A stretch of DNA of 64,000 bases from Sodalis sp. dw_96. Lineage in GTDB: Bacteria > Pseudomonadota > Gammaproteobacteria > Enterobacterales > Enterobacteriaceae. The position numbers and the translations under genes were made by a program. The stretch covers positions 124,001 through 188,000 of the forward strand of contig NZ_JAAVUT010000004.1 in NCBI RefSeq assembly GCF_018449575.1. Reading direction: 5' to 3'. The notes under the pieces are model-generated. The model made no database searches and was not told the origin of the DNA. It saw only the letters and a list, made by a program, of their open reading frames with translations. Positions 26,976 through 36,188 of the stretch are shown here, in pieces. Each line of letters starts with the position of its first letter. Positions within the stretch are counted from its first letter, which is position 1.

Positions 26976-27066
26976 CAAAGAAGCATTATGTCATCATCTA
27001 TTTTGATCTGTGCCGGAGACAGCGTGCTATAGGTGCCGCGAGATCCTTTATACGGCAAGATGGACG

Positions 27067-27954
27067 TCAGTAATCGAAGAGGAACGATTTCCCGTTGCTA
27101 CGGATCCGTCCCGTATGTGGTGCGCCGAAATGAGCCGGAAACACCTGGGCGTTTCGTTCTGTGCAATGGCTGAGGACGTACTTGCGCGACGCAATAGCCT
27201 GTCCGGGATCCATGCAGAATCGGCTGTTCCACTCAGGCTGATAGATCTGTATGGGATGATGTAATACGTCACCGATAAATACCCCCTCATCCCGCCCGCT
27301 TATCAGGCGCAACATGATATGGCCCGGAGAATGGCCCGGAGTGGGTTCGATCAAAAGAGTGTCACTCAACTGATCCGTCATACTCACTACATGGGCCTGA
27401 TTCGCGGCTATCACAGGCAGCACCGAGTCGGTGAAGACATCCCCTGGCTCCTCCGGGAGGTGTGGATTTTTCGATGGATCCCAGAAGTTCAGTTCTTCAC
27501 GGGAGAATACGTACTTCGCGTTGGGAAACGTCGGTACCCATCGCCCGTCGACTAAACGGGTATTCCAGCCAACGTGGTCGACATGAAGATGCGTGCAAAG
27601 GACATAATCAACATCCTCGGGCTCAACACCCGCACTCCTGAGCCGATGGAGATAGGGCTCGTTCAACTGATGGAAGTGTGGTGATTCCGGTCGGTGCTTT
27701 TGGTTACCACAGCACGTGTCGACGAGAATGATATGGTGTGGTGTACGTATCAACCAGGAGTGCACCGACATGATGATCTGATTGGTTGATGGCTGGTAAA
27801 AATCAGGCGCCATCCAGTGGCCGTGTTCTTCGAGGACGGCGGGATCCCAGAAATCGAACAAGTCCTCCGGCCTAAAACTTGGTCCGAGAAGCTCTTCTAT
27901 TCGCGTTACGGTGACTTGTCCGATCTTCCAGGTTGTCCCGGTATGCATTTTCAC
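27067..27954 (-). CDS. Metallo-beta-lactamase-fold hydrolase
   Basis: A 295-residue MBL-fold enzyme with zinc motif THLHVDHVGW (HLHVDH at 122-127), later His in PTPGHSPGH, and Asp in FIGDVLHH. These are the five usual zinc ligand regions of dinuclear hydrolases, including lactonases. The substrate is unknown. The GTG start has GAGG upstream; an ATG two codons later is the alternative. It lies 59 nt after the MATE gene in the same direction, so both are probably one operon. A lactone or drug-detoxification role would fit the pump and TetR neighbours. Confidence 0.88.
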   Translation of the reverse strand: MKMHTGTTWKIGQVTVTRIEELLGPSFRPEDLFDFWDPAVLEEHGHWMAPDFYQPSTNQIIMSVHSWLIRTPHHIILVDTCCGNQKHRPESPHFHQLNEPYLHRLRSAGVEPEDVDYVLCTHLHVDHVGWNTRLVDGRWVPTFPNAKYVFSREELNFWDPSKNPHLPEEPGDVFTDSVLPVIAANQAHVVSMTDQLSDTLLIEPTPGHSPGHIMLRLISGRDEGVFIGDVLHHPIQIYQPEWNSRFCMDPGQAIASRKYVLSHCTERNAQVFPAHFGAPHTGRIRSNGKSFLFDY

Positions 27955-28013
27955 GGTTGGCTTTCCTCTTTTTTAGCTGTTGAAAAATTCAGGTTCCAGA
28001 TGAGCCGGGACCG

Positions 28014-29420
28014 TTATGTCACTTTGGCTGTGGAGACATCGCTTCTGGAAGACCGGGGCCACATGGCGCCTGAAAGCTCTGTAGCTACGCAGATGACCGC
28101 TGATATGACCATTGCGGCCATGACAAGGGTAAACAGGCCGGTTTGGGAAATGTTGAAGACCGTCACGGCCACCCACCCTCCGCCGGCGGCGATCAGCAAG
28201 CGCACCGTGCCCGCCAGAAAAATCCGCCACATATGACCACTACCCTGCGCGGCGAAGCCGAGGGCAAAAACAATGCCATTCGCGGCATAAACAGGCGCTA
28301 CAACGCGCAGATAAAGCGACCCCGTTTCCATAATTGCCGCATCATGGGTAAACAAACCGAGCCATAAACCGGGGAAAATCGCGGCGAGCATGCCGATCGT
28401 TTCGGTGATGACTACACTCGCCGCAACCCCGATCCACGCAATTCGCCTCGCTCGGGCAACCTGCCCCGCGCCTACATTGGTGCCGACCATTGTCAGGATG
28501 GCAGTTCCCATTCCGAACAGAATTGGAATGAGGACATAGTCAAGTCTGGAGGCAGTTCCGTAACCTCCGATTGCATTGACGCCGAACTTGCCGACAGCCC
28601 CGGTGACGAGCAGCACCATGACGTTCAGCTGGATAGTGCCGAGCGCAGCCAATACACCGACTTTCAGAATGTCGCGGAATAAATGCCAGCGCAGAGGGGA
28701 AAGTGTCAGACGCAAACCAGATCGTCCGCTGGCCATATATCGCAGCAAAACAAAGGCAGCCAGCCAGTAGTAAATGCTGACGGCAATACCGGCTCCTGCG
28801 AGCCCAAAGCCGTGAAAAGACCCAAACCCGAAGATAAACAGGGGTGAAAGCGGTACCAGAACCATAGCCCCGACAAACGTCACCATCGCTGGCACCTTCA
28901 CATTCCCGACTCCCCGAAGAACAGCGGACAGTAGATTGACGATCCAGATCGGTATGGCTGCCAGGAAGACGAAAATCGAGTAAGTCTGTGCAGACAGGAG
29001 AGCCTCGCCGGTCCCTCCCAACGCGGCATACAGATAGGGGTCCATTCCAATAACCAGGATTGAAAATGCCAGCCCGAAGGCGATGGCGACAACGACCGCA
29101 TGCATAATGAGAGCATTAACGTCGTCATGTCTGCCCGCACCAGCGGCACGTGCAACGGCAGAGGCTACACCGCCGCCTATCCCGCCGGCGGCCATCATCG
29201 TCATGAGCATCCAGAGCGGAAACACCAGCGAGACACCCACTAAGGCTGGCGTGCCCAGAAACGACACATAGTAGGTCTCGGCAACATTCACCAGCGTCTG
29301 TGCCACAAGAACGCCCATCGTTGGAAGTGCGAGGCGCATCATCGTTGAAAAAACAGGTCCGTTCAGCATCGCTTCCCGCGTTTGCAGCTTCGCGGCCTCG
29401 CGTTCGTTCTGGATCTCCAC
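28014..29420 (-). CDS. MATE family efflux transporter
   Basis: A 468-residue inner-membrane multidrug/toxin extrusion protein with 12 predicted membrane segments and the two-fold MatE repeat (LALPTMGVLVAQTLVNVAETYYVSFLG-like N-lobe start; similar pattern after residue 240). Such pumps export organic cations or other drugs with Na+ or H+. The GTG at 29420 has GGAG upstream. First gene of a likely operon with the MBL hydrolase. The TetR operator copy lies 77 nt upstream of the start. Confidence 0.9.
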   Translation of the reverse strand: MEIQNEREAAKLQTREAMLNGPVFSTMMRLALPTMGVLVAQTLVNVAETYYVSFLGTPALVGVSLVFPLWMLMTMMAAGGIGGGVASAVARAAGAGRHDDVNALIMHAVVVAIAFGLAFSILVIGMDPYLYAALGGTGEALLSAQTYSIFVFLAAIPIWIVNLLSAVLRGVGNVKVPAMVTFVGAMVLVPLSPLFIFGFGSFHGFGLAGAGIAVSIYYWLAAFVLLRYMASGRSGLRLTLSPLRWHLFRDILKVGVLAALGTIQLNVMVLLVTGAVGKFGVNAIGGYGTASRLDYVLIPILFGMGTAILTMVGTNVGAGQVARARRIAWIGVAASVVITETIGMLAAIFPGLWLGLFTHDAAIMETGSLYLRVVAPVYAANGIVFALGFAAQGSGHMWRIFLAGTVRLLIAAGGGWVAVTVFNISQTGLFTLVMAAMVISAVICVATELSGAMWPRSSRSDVSTAKVT

Positions 29421-29496
29421 TTTCTATTCTCCATCATGGCATGGCTTCGGCTGCGGACTAATCGACACAATGCAGCATCTGCATCGCTCAACGCCT

Positions 29497-29521
29497 TTAT
29501 ATTATGATCATAATCCTATAG
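29497..29521. promoter_or_regulatory. TetR operator copy 2 (MATE promoter)
   Basis: Same 14-bp core ATTATGATCATAAT (29501-29514) and the same flanks as the site before the TetR gene, in reverse orientation, 24 of 25 bases identical. It lies upstream of the MATE gene. Confidence 0.8.
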
Positions 29522-29642
29522 ACTATAAAACCTGAACGCAATAGGGGTCGCTTTAATTGATATTCAGACCGCTTTAGCGGCTTTAAAACACTGACAATTA
29601 ACGCCAATGCATTAATCAGAAAAATTGAGGAGATAGTGGATT

Positions 29643-30266
29643 ATGAAGAAGATTTGGCTTTCGCTGGCGGGCATGATTCTGGTATTTAGCGCATCGGCCG
29701 CACAGTTTACCGACGGTAAACAGTACATTACTTTGGATAAACCGGCTGCCGGCGAGCCGCAGGTATTGGAATTTTTCTCTTTCAATTGCCCGCACTGCTA
29801 TGAGTTTGAACAGGTTATTCATGTTTCCGACAACGTGCGGGAAAAGCTGCCGGAAGGCACCAAGATAACTAAATACCACGTTGAATTTCTCGCGCCATTG
29901 GGTAAAGAACTTACTCAGGCGTGGGCGGTGGCAATGGCACTGGGCATAGAAGATAAAATCTTATCCCCGATGTTTGAAGCTGTTCAGAAAACCGGGACCG
30001 TGCGGAACAATGCCGATATCCGAACAGTGTTTATCGATGCGGGTGTGAAGCCGGAAGAGTACGACGCGGCGTGGAACAGCTTTGTGGTAAAATCTTTGGT
30101 TGCCCAGCAAGAAAAAGCGGCGGCTGACCTTCAGCTCCAGGGGGTACCGGCTATGTATGTTAACGGTAAATACCTGCTGAATATGCAGGGAATGGATACC
30201 AGCAACATGGATATCTTCGTTCAGCAGTATGCGGCCACAGTGAAATACCTGGTCGAGAAGAAATAA
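29643..30266 (+). CDS. dsbA: Thiol:disulfide interchange protein DsbA
   Basis: A 207-residue periplasmic oxidase that introduces disulfide bonds into secreted proteins. The signal peptide [20 protein letters not shown] is followed by the thioredoxin domain with active site C49-P-H-C52 in FNCPHCYEF, and the cis-Pro loop GVPAMYVNG. Close to E. coli DsbA throughout. In E. coli dsbA follows srkA (yihE); here it stands alone between the MATE gene and a porin relic, so it may be a relocated or additional copy. Confidence 0.93.
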   Translation: MKKIWLSLAGMILVFSASAAQFTDGKQYITLDKPAAGEPQVLEFFSFNCPHCYEFEQVIHVSDNVREKLPEGTKITKYHVEFLAPLGKELTQAWAVAMALGIEDKILSPMFEAVQKTGTVRNNADIRTVFIDAGVKPEEYDAAWNSFVVKSLVAQQEKAAADLQLQGVPAMYVNGKYLLNMQGMDTSNMDIFVQQYAATVKYLVEKK

Positions 30267-30502
30267 ATAGAATTAAGCCGGTCAATGACTCAAGGTAAAT
30301 AGTTATACGACTGGTTAGTTATACCAACAGATAGTAGTTTTGCCTCCTCCGCTTGCCTAACATTAAGCCCGTTGATCGCGTTTGCCGCCCGATAGCTTTC
30401 AACGGTCACTTCACAAGTGACGTAACAATCAGGTTACTTTTAGCCTCACCCCAAAATTATTTTTATGACAACCCGTAGGTTTGAAGACTTTACGGTTGCT
30501 AA
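30267..30502. other. Intergenic stretch after dsbA
   Basis: No gene supported. AT-rich patches and the near-palindrome TCACTTCACAAGTGACGT around 30410-30427 are seen; no clear terminator with a T-run follows dsbA. Confidence 0.4.
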
Positions 30503-30853
30503 TATGAAGCCGCGTGGCAGTATGGTCATTATAATGATAACGACATTAAGGCCTGGTCGACATCGATTCATGCGGGATATACCTTCGATTCAATTGTCTG
30601 GTCGCCGCGCGTCGGGATTAAAACCGGCATCGCCAGCGGCGATAAACACCCTGGCGACTGTAAGCTGAATACCTTTAACGCTATGTATCCGAAATTGCCT
30701 TATCTGACGGAAAACGGCATTGTGGCGCAGGCCAACCTGATAGACGTTTCACCTTCACTTTCAGGGGGAGAACTGCCCGCCCATAACCCAAATCATTCGA
30801 TATATATAATAAGCCATATTTTGGAAAAAACTATTTTAGTCAATCTTCACTAA
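30503..30853 (+). pseudogene. Alginate-export-family outer-membrane protein relic
   Basis: From about 30503 the frame reads YNDNDIKAWSTSIHAGYTF, then RVGIKTGIASGDKHPGD, LNTFNAMYPKLPYLTENG and AQANLIDVSPSLSGG. This pattern (ASGD-x-HPGD, TFN-A-L/M-FP, ANLID) is the middle-to-late part of alginate-export (AlgE-like) porins. The N-terminal two thirds are missing and the frame ends in unrelated AT-rich sequence. No function remains. Confidence 0.7.
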
Positions 30854-30940
30854 ACGGTTAACTAAAACAATTATGGATAACATTACTTTATAACTTAACT
30901 TTAGCTCATTAATTCCTGCAATCATATTAGTAATGATTTT

Positions 30941-32041
30941 ATGCATGAGCTTGAACTTTTTTCCGCCGTAAAGGCGAATGCCGGTCTCGACTTCATTACC
31001 CCGCTGCGCAAGGTGTTAGACAGCCATTGGTATGTAATGGGCAACGAGGTGCGGTCGTTTGAAAATGAATTCGCCGGCTATCTTGGCGTAGAGCACTGCA
31101 TTAGCGTCGCCAATGGAACGGATGCGTTGGAACTCGCCCTTAGGGGCTTGAACGTGCAAGCGGGCGCGCGCGTCGTCACGGTAGCCAACGCCGGGTTTTA
31201 TGCCAGCAGCGCAATTTATGCCATAGGCGCCAGGCCGGTTTATATCGACGTTGATTCAGCGACGTTAACCCTTTGCCCCAAAGCATTGGCGGCGGTGCTT
31301 GACTCCTCGCTGGCCGCCATCATCGTTACGCATCTCTACGGCCAGCTTGCCGATATTGAAGAGATCGTCCGCCTGGCATCGGCCGCGGGCATACCGGTGT
31401 TGGAAGATTGCGCACAAGCCCATGGCGCCCGGCGCAATGGCAAACGGGCGGGCAGCTTTGGCGCCGTGGCCTGTTTTAGTTTCTATCCTACTAAAAATCT
31501 GGGCGCTTTGGGTGATGGCGGGGCGGTGGTCACGAATAAACACGACATGGCGGCGCGCATACGTCAACTACGCCAATATGGCTGGGGGCAAAAATATCAG
31601 GTAACCCTTGCCGGTGGGCGCAACAGCCGTATGGATGAGATACAAGCGGCTGTTTTGCGTATCAAGCTGCCTTATCTGGATAGTTGGAACGAACAACGCC
31701 GATTCATAGCCAAACGCTATAACGCAGCGTTTAATACGTTCGATATGCGTTTACCTTACTCGACAGCGGCAGACTATGTTGCGCATCTTTATGTTATTCG
31801 GCTGGCGAACCGTCCGCCATTTATCAACGCGCTTAAACTCAAAGGGATAAAGACGGATATCCATTACCCCATTCCCGATCACCGCCAGCCAGCCTACCCC
31901 GCAGAGCATCCCTATCCGCTGACCGTCACCGAGCACGCCTGTGAAACCGTTGTTTCATTGCCTTGCCACCCCGGCATGACCGGTGATGATGCCGATCGCG
32001 TGATTACTTCGGTTACGGCCTATTTTGAGCAGGAGGGATGA
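30941..32041 (+). CDS. DegT/DnrJ/EryC1/StrS sugar aminotransferase (FdtB/QdtB-like)
   Basis: A 366-residue PLP enzyme that in this family transaminates dTDP-3-keto-6-deoxyhexoses to 3-amino sugars. The Schiff-base Lys185 is in SFYPTKNLGALGDGG, and the start block DSHWYVMGNEVRSFENEFAGYLG is typical of FdtB/WecE-type enzymes. It overlaps the next gene by 4 nt (ATGA). Next to a WxcM-like ketoisomerase/acetyltransferase it would supply the amino step for dTDP-Fuc3NAc or dTDP-Qui3NAc; dTDP-4-keto-6-deoxyglucose would come from RmlAB elsewhere. Confidence 0.9.
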   Translation: MHELELFSAVKANAGLDFITPLRKVLDSHWYVMGNEVRSFENEFAGYLGVEHCISVANGTDALELALRGLNVQAGARVVTVANAGFYASSAIYAIGARPVYIDVDSATLTLCPKALAAVLDSSLAAIIVTHLYGQLADIEEIVRLASAAGIPVLEDCAQAHGARRNGKRAGSFGAVACFSFYPTKNLGALGDGGAVVTNKHDMAARIRQLRQYGWGQKYQVTLAGGRNSRMDEIQAAVLRIKLPYLDSWNEQRRFIAKRYNAAFNTFDMRLPYSTAADYVAHLYVIRLANRPPFINALKLKGIKTDIHYPIPDHRQPAYPAEHPYPLTVTEHACETVVSLPCHPGMTGDDADRVITSVTAYFEQEG

Positions 32042-32982
32042 ATATGCTGACGCTGGTCATTCCCGTTTACCGTAACGAAAATAATCTTCCCGACTTGCTG
32101 GCCGCCATAGCCGGCTTGAATAACCAGCTCGATAAGGCTCTGGATGTGGTTTTTGTGGTGGACGGCAGCCCCGATCGTTGTTACGAGCTGCTGCATAAAC
32201 AGCTGCCTTTGCAGCCTTTTCGGTCAACGTTGGTGCTGCTGTCGAAAAACTTCGGATCCTTTATGGCCATCAGAACCGGCTTGCAGCATGGCAAAGGCGA
32301 ACGTTTCGCCGTCATGGCCGCGGATTTGCAAGAGCCGCCAGAGCTGATCCTGGTCATGAATCAGGTTCTGCTGCATCAGAATATCGATGTTGTCGTTGGT
32401 GCGCGTGAGGGCCGCCAAGATCCCTGGATGAGCCGTATGGCCTCGAAAATATATTGGGGTTTGTACCGCCGTTACGTCATTCCGGAAATTCCCGCGGGGG
32501 GCGTGGACATTTTTGCCTGTAACAAAACGTTCCGCAACCGGCTACTTACCCTGGAGGAACACCACAGTTCACTCATGGCACAGATCTTTTGGCTCGGTTA
32601 CCGCCGCCGGTTGGTGACTTACTCTCGCCAGCGGAGACTCCACGGGCAATCCGCCTGGACCCTGGGAAAAAAAATCAATTACATGATGGACAGCATATTT
32701 TCATTCACCGACCTGCCTATCAAATTATTGATAAGGGTTGGCGCATTGGGTTCCGGCATGGCGGTGTTGCTGGGAATGTTGACTTTATTCGTCAAATTTA
32801 CCGGCACGACTGAAATACCCGGCTATGCCATGATTATGCTAACCATCACCTTTTTAGGTTGTTTGATCCTCCTTGGTCTGGGCACCGTCGGTTCTTATGC
32901 ATGGCGCACTTACGAAAACAGCAAAAATCGGCCTTTAGCCATCCCGATGCGGGTAGAAGCTTTTGGAGACGCAGATGAATAG
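32038..32982 (+). CDS. GtrB-like polyprenyl-phosphate glycosyltransferase
   Basis: A 314-residue GT2 enzyme. The cytosolic catalytic domain (1-230) has the VIPVYRNENNLP start, the nucleotide-binding DGSPD motif and a D-L-Q-E-P-P motif in AADLQEPPEL. Two transmembrane helices follow (about 235-258 and 268-292), as in GtrB/DPM1-like proteins that load a sugar onto undecaprenyl phosphate. Substrate is probably the amino sugar made by the flanking genes. ATGA overlap with the gene before and an 8-nt overlap with the gene after indicate tight coupling. Confidence 0.9.
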   Translation: MNMLTLVIPVYRNENNLPDLLAAIAGLNNQLDKALDVVFVVDGSPDRCYELLHKQLPLQPFRSTLVLLSKNFGSFMAIRTGLQHGKGERFAVMAADLQEPPELILVMNQVLLHQNIDVVVGAREGRQDPWMSRMASKIYWGLYRRYVIPEIPAGGVDIFACNKTFRNRLLTLEEHHSSLMAQIFWLGYRRRLVTYSRQRRLHGQSAWTLGKKINYMMDSIFSFTDLPIKLLIRVGALGSGMAVLLGMLTLFVKFTGTTEIPGYAMIMLTITFLGCLILLGLGTVGSYAWRTYENSKNRPLAIPMRVEAFGDADE

Positions 32983-33934
32983 CACCAAAAATTTCTTTGT
33001 CCATAATCAGGCTATATGTGAGTCAGAGGACATCGGCAAAAATACGCGCATCTGGGCGTTTGCTCATATCTTACCGGGGGCGCGCGTGGGCAACGATTGT
33101 AATGTGTGTGACCATGTATTCATTGAAAATGACGTACAGATAGGTCATAGAGTTACAGTGAAATGCGGTGTCCAGGTATGGGATGGCATTATCATTGAAG
33201 ACGATGTATTCATCGGACCCAATGTCACCTTTACCAACGATCCTTTTCCTCGCAGCAAAATCTATCCGCAACAATTTGCTCGAACGGTCATTCGCAAGGG
33301 CGCTTCCTTGGGTGCCAACAGTACTATCTTGCCGGGCCTGACAATCGGCACAAACGCCATGATCGGCGCAGGCGCTGTCGTTACGCGTTCCATTCCCGCC
33401 AATGCCATTGTCGTCGGCAACCCAGCCAAGATCATTGGTTATGTTGATGCCCGGCCCGTTCGCAATGAGCAAATAACCGTTGCGGGTAAGGTTTCAATGC
33501 AGTTGGAAACCATGGTGAAAGGCGTGACCTTACATACCATGAAAAAATTTGCCGATATTCGCGGTAGCTTGTCTGTGGGTAATTTTGGCCACGCGATTCC
33601 GTTCAAGCCGGTACGTTATTTTATGGTTTACGATGTGCCCACCGCACAAATCCGGGGAGAACACGCGCACCGAATTTGTCATCAATTTATGGTTGCGGTG
33701 AAGGGGTTAGTGCATGTCGTGGCTGATGATGGAATAAATCGCCAGGAGTTTATACTCGACGAACCCAGCCAGGGCGTTTATCTGCCGGCGATGACCTGGG
33801 GCATTCAGTACCGCTACTCGCCAGATGCCATTTTGATGGTATTTGCCTCGCATCATTACGACGCGACTGACTATATACGGGACTATGACGAATTCAGAAT
33901 GCTCACCGGATGCTCCAGAAACACTTTGCCATGA
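32975..33934 (+). CDS. WxcM-like bifunctional N-acetyltransferase / 3,4-ketoisomerase
   Basis: A 319-residue fusion. Residues about 1-160 form a left-handed beta-helix acyltransferase with hexapeptide repeats (IGPNVTFTND, ILPGLTIGTNAMIGAGAVV). Residues about 175-319 form an FdtA/WxcM cupin with the His-containing IRGEHAHR motif and QGVYLPAMTWG. Known WxcM proteins carry both activities for dTDP-Fuc3NAc synthesis: 4-keto to 3-keto isomerisation, then N-acetylation after the aminotransferase. ATG at 32975 has GGAGAC upstream; a TTG four codons earlier is less likely. Confidence 0.9.
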   Translation: MNSTKNFFVHNQAICESEDIGKNTRIWAFAHILPGARVGNDCNVCDHVFIENDVQIGHRVTVKCGVQVWDGIIIEDDVFIGPNVTFTNDPFPRSKIYPQQFARTVIRKGASLGANSTILPGLTIGTNAMIGAGAVVTRSIPANAIVVGNPAKIIGYVDARPVRNEQITVAGKVSMQLETMVKGVTLHTMKKFADIRGSLSVGNFGHAIPFKPVRYFMVYDVPTAQIRGEHAHRICHQFMVAVKGLVHVVADDGINRQEFILDEPSQGVYLPAMTWGIQYRYSPDAILMVFASHHYDATDYIRDYDEFRMLTGCSRNTLP

Positions 33935-34326
33935 CGTTGGCCCCATGGACATTGCTCAAACCGGGTTTTATCAGATTTCTGGTTTCAGGCGGAATTAACA
34001 CCGCCCTGACCTATGGAATTTTTTTGCTGCTGCTGATGGCTTACAGCTATATCGCCAGCTTCACAGCAGCGTATGTGGCGGGTATTTTTTTTGCTTACAT
34101 GATGAATCGATTTTTCGTGTTTAATCATCATCAAGGGCTGAAATCAATTCTCTGGCTGCCTTTGGTTTATGTGTTGCAGTATGCGTTAAGCACGATCATT
34201 TTATGGTGCTGGGTTGAGAAACTGGGTTTAACCGTTCGATTAGCCCCGCTGGCTGCGATTGCCATCACGCTTCCGGTAACGTATTTTTTTTCCAAGCTGC
34301 TGTTCCAGCATGTTGACAGGTCTTAG
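33931..34326 (+). CDS. GtrA family flippase
   Basis: A 131-residue, four-helix membrane protein of the GtrA family, thought to flip undecaprenyl-phosphate sugars across the inner membrane. The start LKPGFIRFLVSGGINTALTY is the family signature, and FAYMMNRFFVF the second block. The ATG at 33931 overlaps the previous stop in ATGA; an in-frame ATG at 33910 is possible. It completes the GtrA-GtrB pair of this cassette. Confidence 0.9.
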   Translation: MTLAPWTLLKPGFIRFLVSGGINTALTYGIFLLLLMAYSYIASFTAAYVAGIFFAYMMNRFFVFNHHQGLKSILWLPLVYVLQYALSTIILWCWVEKLGLTVRLAPLAAIAITLPVTYFFSKLLFQHVDRS

Positions 34327-34445
34327 GCTCAGCCACCGGAAATATCAACTCAGTGACGCCTGCTTAGCCAGCACGTCACGAGTTATAATGACACCTATTT
34401 ACCACAAACCGGAGCATAACGACTCATCATTAAGGATTGTTTGAA

Positions 34446-36071
34446 ATGGAAAAGCACGACAACGTTATTCACTCTAAAAAATCATGGTTATACTTGGCAT
34501 TAAATAAAGTCGATCGATCATTAGCCGCATTTGCCAGGCAGGGACGAATTGATGGCTTCAACCTGAGTGAATTAGGCATATTAATTTTTATCGGCGCGGT
34601 GTTTTACGGCTATTTTTTATCAACACTCTCATTATTAATTGATAACGATGCCGCGGCCCTTCGGCAAGATCCCTCTGTGTGGGTTGGTCAAGGAAGATGG
34701 TTCACTTATCTGGTGGAGAAATTTCTGTTGCAGCAACCTTCGGTACCGTTTGCTCCTTACGTTATTCTGATCATCGCATTTGCCGCTTCTTACATGGCGC
34801 TTATCAGGGCACATGGCTATATAGGAAGCTGGAAGACATATATTATCTATCCCGTTTTTTGTGCATTTCCAACCTGGTGGGCCATCGCGACGTTTTACTC
34901 CAATATACCCGCTTTGGCAATAGGCCTATTTTTGATCAGTTTAAGCGCATATGTTTATTTTGGCGCGGGTTTTACGGGAAATCTTGCCATTCATAATTCC
35001 TATACCAGAATAATTTTTGTCATATTGATGCTGGCTTGTGCGATTGCCGCTTATCAATCCCTAATTTTAATGTTTGCCGCTTACGCTTGCGGTATATTAT
35101 TAGCAAGATGTTTGCGTATTGGCGGATTATGCCGGATTTCACGTAAATCTCTGGCAATGACTCTAGGTAAAACAATACTCCTGATAACCATTGCAATCAT
35201 TTTTTATGAGATTATCAATAAACTCACTCAAAAACTTTTCGACAGTGACAGTAGCTATATCGCTAAGGCCTTTTTTAATTATGATAAGACTATAACGCAT
35301 CCTTTTCTAGTGCTGTCTGCGATATTAAAAGAACAAATGGCTATTTACGGCGGATCTGCAAAGAGATATGGCGCCACGTTAGCAATCAATGGCCTCGTAA
35401 TAGGTTTGGCTACTATAGTTATCTTACGCACCCATTGGTTTAAAGCTCCGGTAAATTTCATATTATGGCTGGGTGTGTTGCTTTCACCATTTATTTTTCA
35501 TTTAGTCACGGGGGGCGAGCCATTACCGATGCGCACGCTCATTCCCATCGCGTATGTTAGCTGGCTGTCATGTATGATCCTGTTATCCGGTAAACGTCCC
35601 ATTGCCATTTTAGCAAGTATCATTCTGGTTGGGTTATTACAGATAAAAATTATGGGCGTGACTTCCCAATATATAGCTTCAGCTACAATAGTACAATCTC
35701 ATGATAGGATCATGATTGCAGATATTTATAGCAGGATCGGAGGATTAACTGACAATTTTGACCCTGATGCGCCTTTAAAAATGGATTTGTACGGTCGAAA
35801 AGGCTTTAACACCCTTTACGCAAATGCTTGGCAGGGAACCATGCAGGGTTCGTTTTTTTCATGGGATGAGGATCTTCTTTATCGTGTCACCAATTTAATG
35901 AATATTTTGGGCTACAAAAATATAGTCATACCGAGCAACGCGGAAAGGAAAGCCCTCAACCCTGTTTTTGATAACATGTCTGTCTGGCCCGCTGCCGGCT
36001 CGGTTAAAAAAGCCGGTGATATTTATCTGATCAAGCTAAGTAAAGTTCCAGATCCAGTGCATGCTTTATAA
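34446..36071 (+). CDS. GtrC-type membrane glycosyltransferase (Glucos_trans_II-like)
   Basis: A 541-residue polytopic membrane protein with about ten predicted helices and a C-terminal periplasmic domain (about 420-541). The start of the membrane part (YGYFLSTLSLLIDNDAA, then WVGQGRWFTY) matches glucosyltransferase-domain proteins that act as the serotype-specific GtrC, moving the lipid-linked sugar to LPS O-antigen in the periplasm. AAGGA lies 9 nt before the ATG at 34446. AT-richer than its neighbours, typical of the variable gene of gtr clusters. The acceptor glycan cannot be told from sequence. Confidence 0.8.
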   Translation: MEKHDNVIHSKKSWLYLALNKVDRSLAAFARQGRIDGFNLSELGILIFIGAVFYGYFLSTLSLLIDNDAAALRQDPSVWVGQGRWFTYLVEKFLLQQPSVPFAPYVILIIAFAASYMALIRAHGYIGSWKTYIIYPVFCAFPTWWAIATFYSNIPALAIGLFLISLSAYVYFGAGFTGNLAIHNSYTRIIFVILMLACAIAAYQSLILMFAAYACGILLARCLRIGGLCRISRKSLAMTLGKTILLITIAIIFYEIINKLTQKLFDSDSSYIAKAFFNYDKTITHPFLVLSAILKEQMAIYGGSAKRYGATLAINGLVIGLATIVILRTHWFKAPVNFILWLGVLLSPFIFHLVTGGEPLPMRTLIPIAYVSWLSCMILLSGKRPIAILASIILVGLLQIKIMGVTSQYIASATIVQSHDRIMIADIYSRIGGLTDNFDPDAPLKMDLYGRKGFNTLYANAWQGTMQGSFFSWDEDLLYRVTNLMNILGYKNIVIPSNAERKALNPVFDNMSVWPAAGSVKKAGDIYLIKLSKVPDPVHAL

Positions 36072-36188
36072 TCCTATAAATTCTGCCGCAGCCTCCTCTA
36101 TAGCGCTGATTAGGCAACGTATGACCCCACCGATCTCCTACGGGTTAAAACTTACAAAATCTGCCGGTGGGTTCAAGTCGCTAAAAAT

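Noticed and set aside
36126..36171. CCCACCG ... CGGTGGG dyad after the GtrC-like gene, considered as a terminator
   Set aside because: The loop is about 32 nt and no T-run follows, so a terminator call is not supported.
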